This document shows, piece after piece, positions 6,797 to 9,435 of a DNA stretch of 9,435 nt (positions are counted from its first letter, which is position 1; each line of letters opens with the position of its first letter). The DNA is taken from assembly GCA_012515455.1 (NCBI GenBank), contig JAAYYJ010000112.1, positions 1 through 9,435 on the forward strand. The letters are read 5' to 3'. Source of the DNA: Oligosphaeraceae bacterium (GTDB lineage Bacteria; Verrucomicrobiota; Lentisphaeria; Oligosphaerales; Oligosphaeraceae). Made by a program: the position numbers and the translations under genes. The notes below the pieces were generated by a model. The model did no database searches. It was not told the origin of the DNA and saw only the letters and a list, made by a program, of their open reading frames with translations.

Positions 6797-7801
6797 TTAC
6801 TGTTTTTGGTTGTCACTGCAGCACGGTTGCTGCAGGATCTCCCCGAGATAATCCCAAGTCGGGCCCAGTTTGCGCAATTGTACCAGGCGGGCGAACAGCT
6901 GGCTGTCTGGCCCGAATAAAGTGCCGGCCAGGCGCAGGACAAAACCGTTGGGACTGCGGGCGGAATACCCTGCCGCCGGCCGGGATAAGTCGCGCAGGAA
7001 GGCAATTTTTTCGCGCTCCGAGACAGGTACGGGCGGAATGCCCTGGCACTGCAGCGCGATGTCCCGGAGCAGCCCGGGGTTGCTCAGCAGTCCCCGGGCG
7101 ACGAGCAGCCCGTCGATCCGGGTGGCGGAATACATCTGCAAGGCATCCTGAGGGGTGCGTATGTCGCCGCAGCCGAACAGTGCCAGACCAGGCAGCAGCT
7201 CCCGGAAACACCGCAGGCGCTCCCAGCCATCCGGGATGGGCTGGTACATCTCCCGGACCGTGCGGTAGTGCACAGTGAGCAGGTCCGGCTGGCCCCGGCG
7301 CAGAGCTGCGGCCAAGGCCGGGATTTCCGCCGGGCTGTGATAGCCGGCCCGGATTTTGCAGCTCAGCAGGCGTGGCCCGCATTTTTCCCGCAGCAGCAGC
7401 AGCGTCCGGCTGATCCATTCCGGGTCCAACAGGCAGGCACCGCCGCTGCCATTGGCCAGCACCGTCGGGCTGGGGCAGGCGCAATTGAGGTCCACTCCCG
7501 CGGCTCCCAGCAAGAACAGTCTCCTGGCGGTCTCGGCCAGGCGTTCGGAGTGGATGCCCATGATTTGGGCCACGACCGGCAAGCCGCTGTCGAGATATGG
7601 CTGCAGCCAGTTCTGCAGGCGGGCCATCCGGGGCACGCCGGTGGAGATGCGCAGGAACGGTGTCCACCAGGCGGAGACCCAGCCGCGGCTGCTCATAGCG
7701 CTGATGAAGCTTCCCTCGCTGATGCCGTCCATAGGTCCGGGCAGGAGTCTGGGCAGGGCGGTATTCTGGAGCGTTATAGGCAGCAGCAGATTCCGGGGCA
7801 T
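6797..7801 (-). CDS. tRNA-dihydrouridine synthase, DusC-like
   Basis: Flavin-dependent enzyme that reduces uridine to dihydrouridine in tRNA, in the cytoplasm. The 334-residue product has the family's N-terminal LLPGPMDGI (19-27, FMN contact region), VAQIMG (77-82), VDLNCACPSPTV (103-114) with the likely catalytic Cys109, NGSGGACLL (117-125), KIRAG (149-153), VHYRT (177-181) and GLLVARGLL (231-239). The NGSGG stretch and the preceding CPSPTV resemble E. coli DusC more than DusA or DusB, so position 16 is a possible target, but this is inference. I chose the ATG at 7801 instead of the longer open frame starting at 7894: it lies four bases after the preceding glycosyltransferase stop, and the extra 31 residues would overlap that gene and are not like the family. 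No clear ribosome-binding site is seen, so translation may be coupled to the upstream gene. Confidence 0.9.
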   Translation of the reverse strand: MPRNLLLPITLQNTALPRLLPGPMDGISEGSFISAMSSRGWVSAWWTPFLRISTGVPRMARLQNWLQPYLDSGLPVVAQIMGIHSERLAETARRLFLLGAAGVDLNCACPSPTVLANGSGGACLLDPEWISRTLLLLREKCGPRLLSCKIRAGYHSPAEIPALAAALRRGQPDLLTVHYRTVREMYQPIPDGWERLRCFRELLPGLALFGCGDIRTPQDALQMYSATRIDGLLVARGLLSNPGLLRDIALQCQGIPPVPVSEREKIAFLRDLSRPAAGYSARSPNGFVLRLAGTLFGPDSQLFARLVQLRKLGPTWDYLGEILQQPCCSDNQKQ

Positions 7802-7805
7802 ATTT

Positions 7806-8546
7806 TCAGCGTTCGAAGGTGGCGCGCAGCAGCCAGGCGATGCGGGGCAGTGCCAGCCAGGGTGTATGTCGTTTGGCGATGATGTAGGTCTCATTGCGGG
7901 CCAGCTTGCGGTTGCGGTTGGCCAGGCCGCCGGCTTCCATATTCACCAGTGCCCGGGGAAGGTACTGCAAGCGGGCATGTTTCTGGCGGCAGCGCCAGAT
8001 GAAATCGTAGTCGGCCGAGATGCTGTAGCGGGTGTCATAGTGCCCCAGGCGCTCGTAGAGCCGGCGGTGAAAGAAACAGCCGGGATGGGGTACTGGCATG
8101 AGTACTGGCAGCCAGCGCAGGCTGCGGGCAGGGAGAATTTTGACGATCTGCCCGGCTGCCAGTAAGTTAACCGGGCAGACCACCCCGTCGAGCAGGTCCC
8201 CGGCGGCGAAAGCCTGACTGACCGTCTGCAGCGTCTGGGGCTCATACCAGTCATCGCTGTTGAGCAGCGCGATGATCTCGCCGCTGGCATTCTTGAGCCC
8301 CAGGTTCCAGGCTGCAGGGATGCCGGCGGCCTCGGGCTCCTGCTGCTGCTGGATCACTCTGGCGCGCATGCCGGCCGCCTGGAGGCGGGGCAGCTGCTCC
8401 TCGAGGATGGCCAGAGTCGTATCGCTGGAGCCGCCATCGACGAACAGGTACTCGTCGGGCTTGCAGGTCTGCAGGAGCACAGAGTCGAGGCAGCGCTGCA
8501 GGGTCGCAGCGCTGTTCAGGCAGATGGTGATCAGGGTAATGCTCAT
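7806..8546 (-). CDS. Glycosyltransferase family 2 protein
   Basis: A 246-residue, probably cytoplasmic glycosyltransferase of the GT-A fold, of the size and pattern seen in colanic-acid or exopolysaccharide transferases. It begins at once with the fold's first strand (SITLITICLN, 2-11), then DGGSSD (37-42, nucleotide binding), LLNSDDWY (94-101, with the metal-binding SDD), HPGCFFHRRLYERLG (154-168) and SADYDFIWR (177-185), the usual acceptor-side signature of this group. There is no membrane segment and no long C-terminal extension. The start overlaps the DUF2304 stop as ATGA, and GGAG at 8558-8555 lies eight bases before it, so coupled translation is likely. It sits in a glycan cassette with a second family 2 enzyme. 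Donor and acceptor sugars cannot be told from the sequence. Confidence 0.9.
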   Translation of the reverse strand: MSITLITICLNSAATLQRCLDSVLLQTCKPDEYLFVDGGSSDTTLAILEEQLPRLQAAGMRARVIQQQQEPEAAGIPAAWNLGLKNASGEIIALLNSDDWYEPQTLQTVSQAFAAGDLLDGVVCPVNLLAAGQIVKILPARSLRWLPVLMPVPHPGCFFHRRLYERLGHYDTRYSISADYDFIWRCRQKHARLQYLPRALVNMEAGGLANRNRKLARNETYIIAKRHTPWLALPRIAWLLRATFER

Positions 8547-8908
8547 GGTTTAGACTCCGGAGCAGTGCGGGATGATTCGGTTGGTGGCGGCGGGGTATGG
8601 TTTTGCAGTGCGATGCTGCGGGTCAGAGTGGTGATATCACTCTCCAGGCGGCGGAATTTGCCCAGTATGAGGATGCTGCCGACATAAACATAGAGTACCA
8701 GCAGGTAGGTGATCAGGTCGGCCCCCCGGCCCACCCCCAGGCGCTGGGCCACCGTGCTGGTGAAATCCGGGGCCAGGGTCAGGCAAATGCCCAGCGCGAA
8801 CTGGCAGATGAAGAACAGACGGGCAATCAGGCGGTGCTTCAAGGCCGCCAGGCAGAGGGTTGAAGCCAGCAGGAAGCCCAGAATCAAAATTACTTGTATC
8901 CAGTTCAT
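8543..8908 (-). CDS. DUF2304 domain-containing small membrane protein
   Basis: A 121-residue protein with three predicted membrane segments (about 4-23, 30-48 and 65-83), then a short charged helix with the look of a coiled coil (about 84-101) and a Pro/Ser/Thr-rich tail. Size, topology and location directly after a DPM-type glycosyltransferase match DUF2304 proteins, which are commonly found beside polyprenyl-phosphate glycosyltransferases in cell-surface glycan loci. A role as a membrane partner for that enzyme is a reasonable guess, not established here. The ATG at 8908 has no obvious ribosome-binding site; a six-codon frame (8922-8905) ends on the start as TTATGA. The stop overlaps the next gene by four bases. 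Confidence 0.8.
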   Translation of the reverse strand: MNWIQVILILGFLLASTLCLAALKHRLIARLFFICQFALGICLTLAPDFTSTVAQRLGVGRGADLITYLLVLYVYVGSILILGKFRRLESDITTLTRSIALQNHTPPPPTESSRTAPESKP

Positions 8909-8947
8909 AAAGCGACAACCATTTTGCTGATGAGCGGGCAGTCCAGA

Positions 8948-8963
8948 CCGGTGGAGGCACCGG
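8948..8963 (-). other. Perfect stem-loop between two genes of the glycan cassette
   Basis: CCGGTG (8948-8953) and CACCGG (8958-8963) form a perfect six-base stem with a four-base loop, starting one base past the TAG stop (8967-8965) of the upstream glycosyltransferase once the order of reading is reversed. No T run follows on the minus strand, so it does not look like an intrinsic terminator. It may mark a partial attenuation or RNA-stability site, or be chance in GC-rich sequence. Confidence 0.35.
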
Positions 8964-8964
8964 G

Positions 8965-9435
8965 CTAGCGCAGGAGTTTGTTGACCAGCAGGTCCAGGAC
9001 GATGTTCAGGGAGTTGCTCAGGCGCTGGCCTTTGGCTTGCGCGTAAGCACTGTAGTTGATCTGGGTCGGCACCTCCACCACCCGCAGATGATGGCGGCGG
9101 ACCTGCTGCAGTATCTCGCTGGCGTGGGCCATGCGGTTCTCCTGCAGGCGGATCAGCTGCAAGGCCCGCCGGTTCAAGGCCCGGAAACCGTTATGGGCAT
9201 CACTGAGCCACAAACCGGTGAAGAGCAGATTCACGCCGCGGGCACATTGCAGCAGCAGGCGTTTGCGCCGAGGCACCCCGGCGCTGTCCTGAGGGCGCAG
9301 AAAACGCGAGCCGAGAACCACGTCAGCCCCTTCGGAGAGTGCGGTCAGGAACCGCCCGATGTCCTCGACCCGGTGCTGGCCATCAGCATCGAAATGCAGC
9401 ACCGCCTGTGCGCCTTGGCTCCGGGCGAAGTCCAT
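8965..9435 (-). CDS. Glycosyltransferase family 2, DPM-like (partial, N-terminus outside window)
   Basis: The visible 156 codons are the C-terminal part of a family 2 transferase like dolichyl- or undecaprenyl-phosphate sugar synthases, which load a sugar from a nucleotide donor onto a polyprenyl phosphate at the membrane. The open frame runs off the right edge; the Met at the edge (9435-9433) is probably internal, since the first strand and the early DG motif of the family are absent. Seen are HFDADGQH (14-21, metal-binding DxD), GSRFL (42-46), LSDAHNGFRALNR (77-89), a signature of this subgroup, MAHASEIL (102-109) and an EVPTQINY...AKGQ stretch (121-137). It has no C-terminal membrane segments in view, which fits the short form that pairs with DUF2304 proteins. 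The next gene starts 56 bases after its stop, across a small stem-loop. Confidence 0.88.
   Translation of the reverse strand: MDFARSQGAQAVLHFDADGQHRVEDIGRFLTALSEGADVVLGSRFLRPQDSAGVPRRKRLLLQCARGVNLLFTGLWLSDAHNGFRALNRRALQLIRLQENRMAHASEILQQVRRHHLRVVEVPTQINYSAYAQAKGQRLSNSLNIVLDLLVNKLLR

Noticed and set aside
7802..7894. Longer dus start at 7894
   Set aside because: The additional 31 residues overlap the glycosyltransferase gene, are Pro/Cys-rich and precede the normal family N-terminus. The ATG at 7801 fits gene spacing better.
1..9435. CRISPR arrays, transposons, tRNA or rRNA genes
   Set aside because: No regularly spaced repeats, transposase motifs, terminal inverted repeats or tRNA-like cloverleaf sequences were seen on reading both strands. 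A dedicated search was not possible.

Overview
The window is GC-rich (coding regions look to be about 60% G+C or more, with GC-rich third positions) and gene-dense. It suggests a Gram-negative-type bacterium with meso-diaminopimelate peptidoglycan: the MurE ligase carries the DNPR motif, and a PBP1c-type synthase lies next to it. The long GH42-like protein and the overall gene mix remind me of the Lentisphaerota/Verrucomicrobiota neighbourhood. That placement is an impression, not something the sequence proves.

Left part, plus strand. Positions 1-187 are a relatively AT-rich leader with a long imperfect stem-loop (about 101-150) just ahead of murE (188-1666). MurE adds diaminopimelate to the muropeptide precursor in the cytoplasm. 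A 214-base gap follows, holding a leftward terminator-like hairpin (1741-1764), a purine-only tract (1756-1783) and a rightward terminator-like hairpin (1787-1828). Then comes pbpC (1881-4097), a membrane-anchored bifunctional peptidoglycan synthase that would polymerise and cross-link lipid II made from the MurE product.

Right part, minus strand. Six genes are read leftward from the right edge and look like one transcription unit, with gaps of 56, -4, 4, 21 and 46 bases. In transcription order they are: a DPM-type family 2 glycosyltransferase (cut by the window edge, 9435-8965), a small DUF2304 membrane protein (8908-8543), a second family 2 glycosyltransferase (8546-7806), a DusC-like tRNA-dihydrouridine synthase (7801-6797), a 622-residue protein with glycoside hydrolase family 42-like architecture (6775-4907), and a ribonuclease Z-like metallo-beta-lactamase-fold hydrolase (4860-4069). 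The first three genes form a familiar glycan/polyprenyl-phosphate sugar cassette; the last three look like passengers of mixed function. The last gene meets pbpC tail to tail with a 29-base overlap and no visible terminator between them.

No mobile element, CRISPR array, tRNA or rRNA was found, and I see no clear evidence of a wholly new system. The most interesting points are the structured murE leader, the opposing terminators in the murE-pbpC gap, and the GH42-like protein. The latter keeps what looks like the family's zinc-cysteine cluster but has Asp residues where the family's Asn-Glu catalytic pair would be expected.
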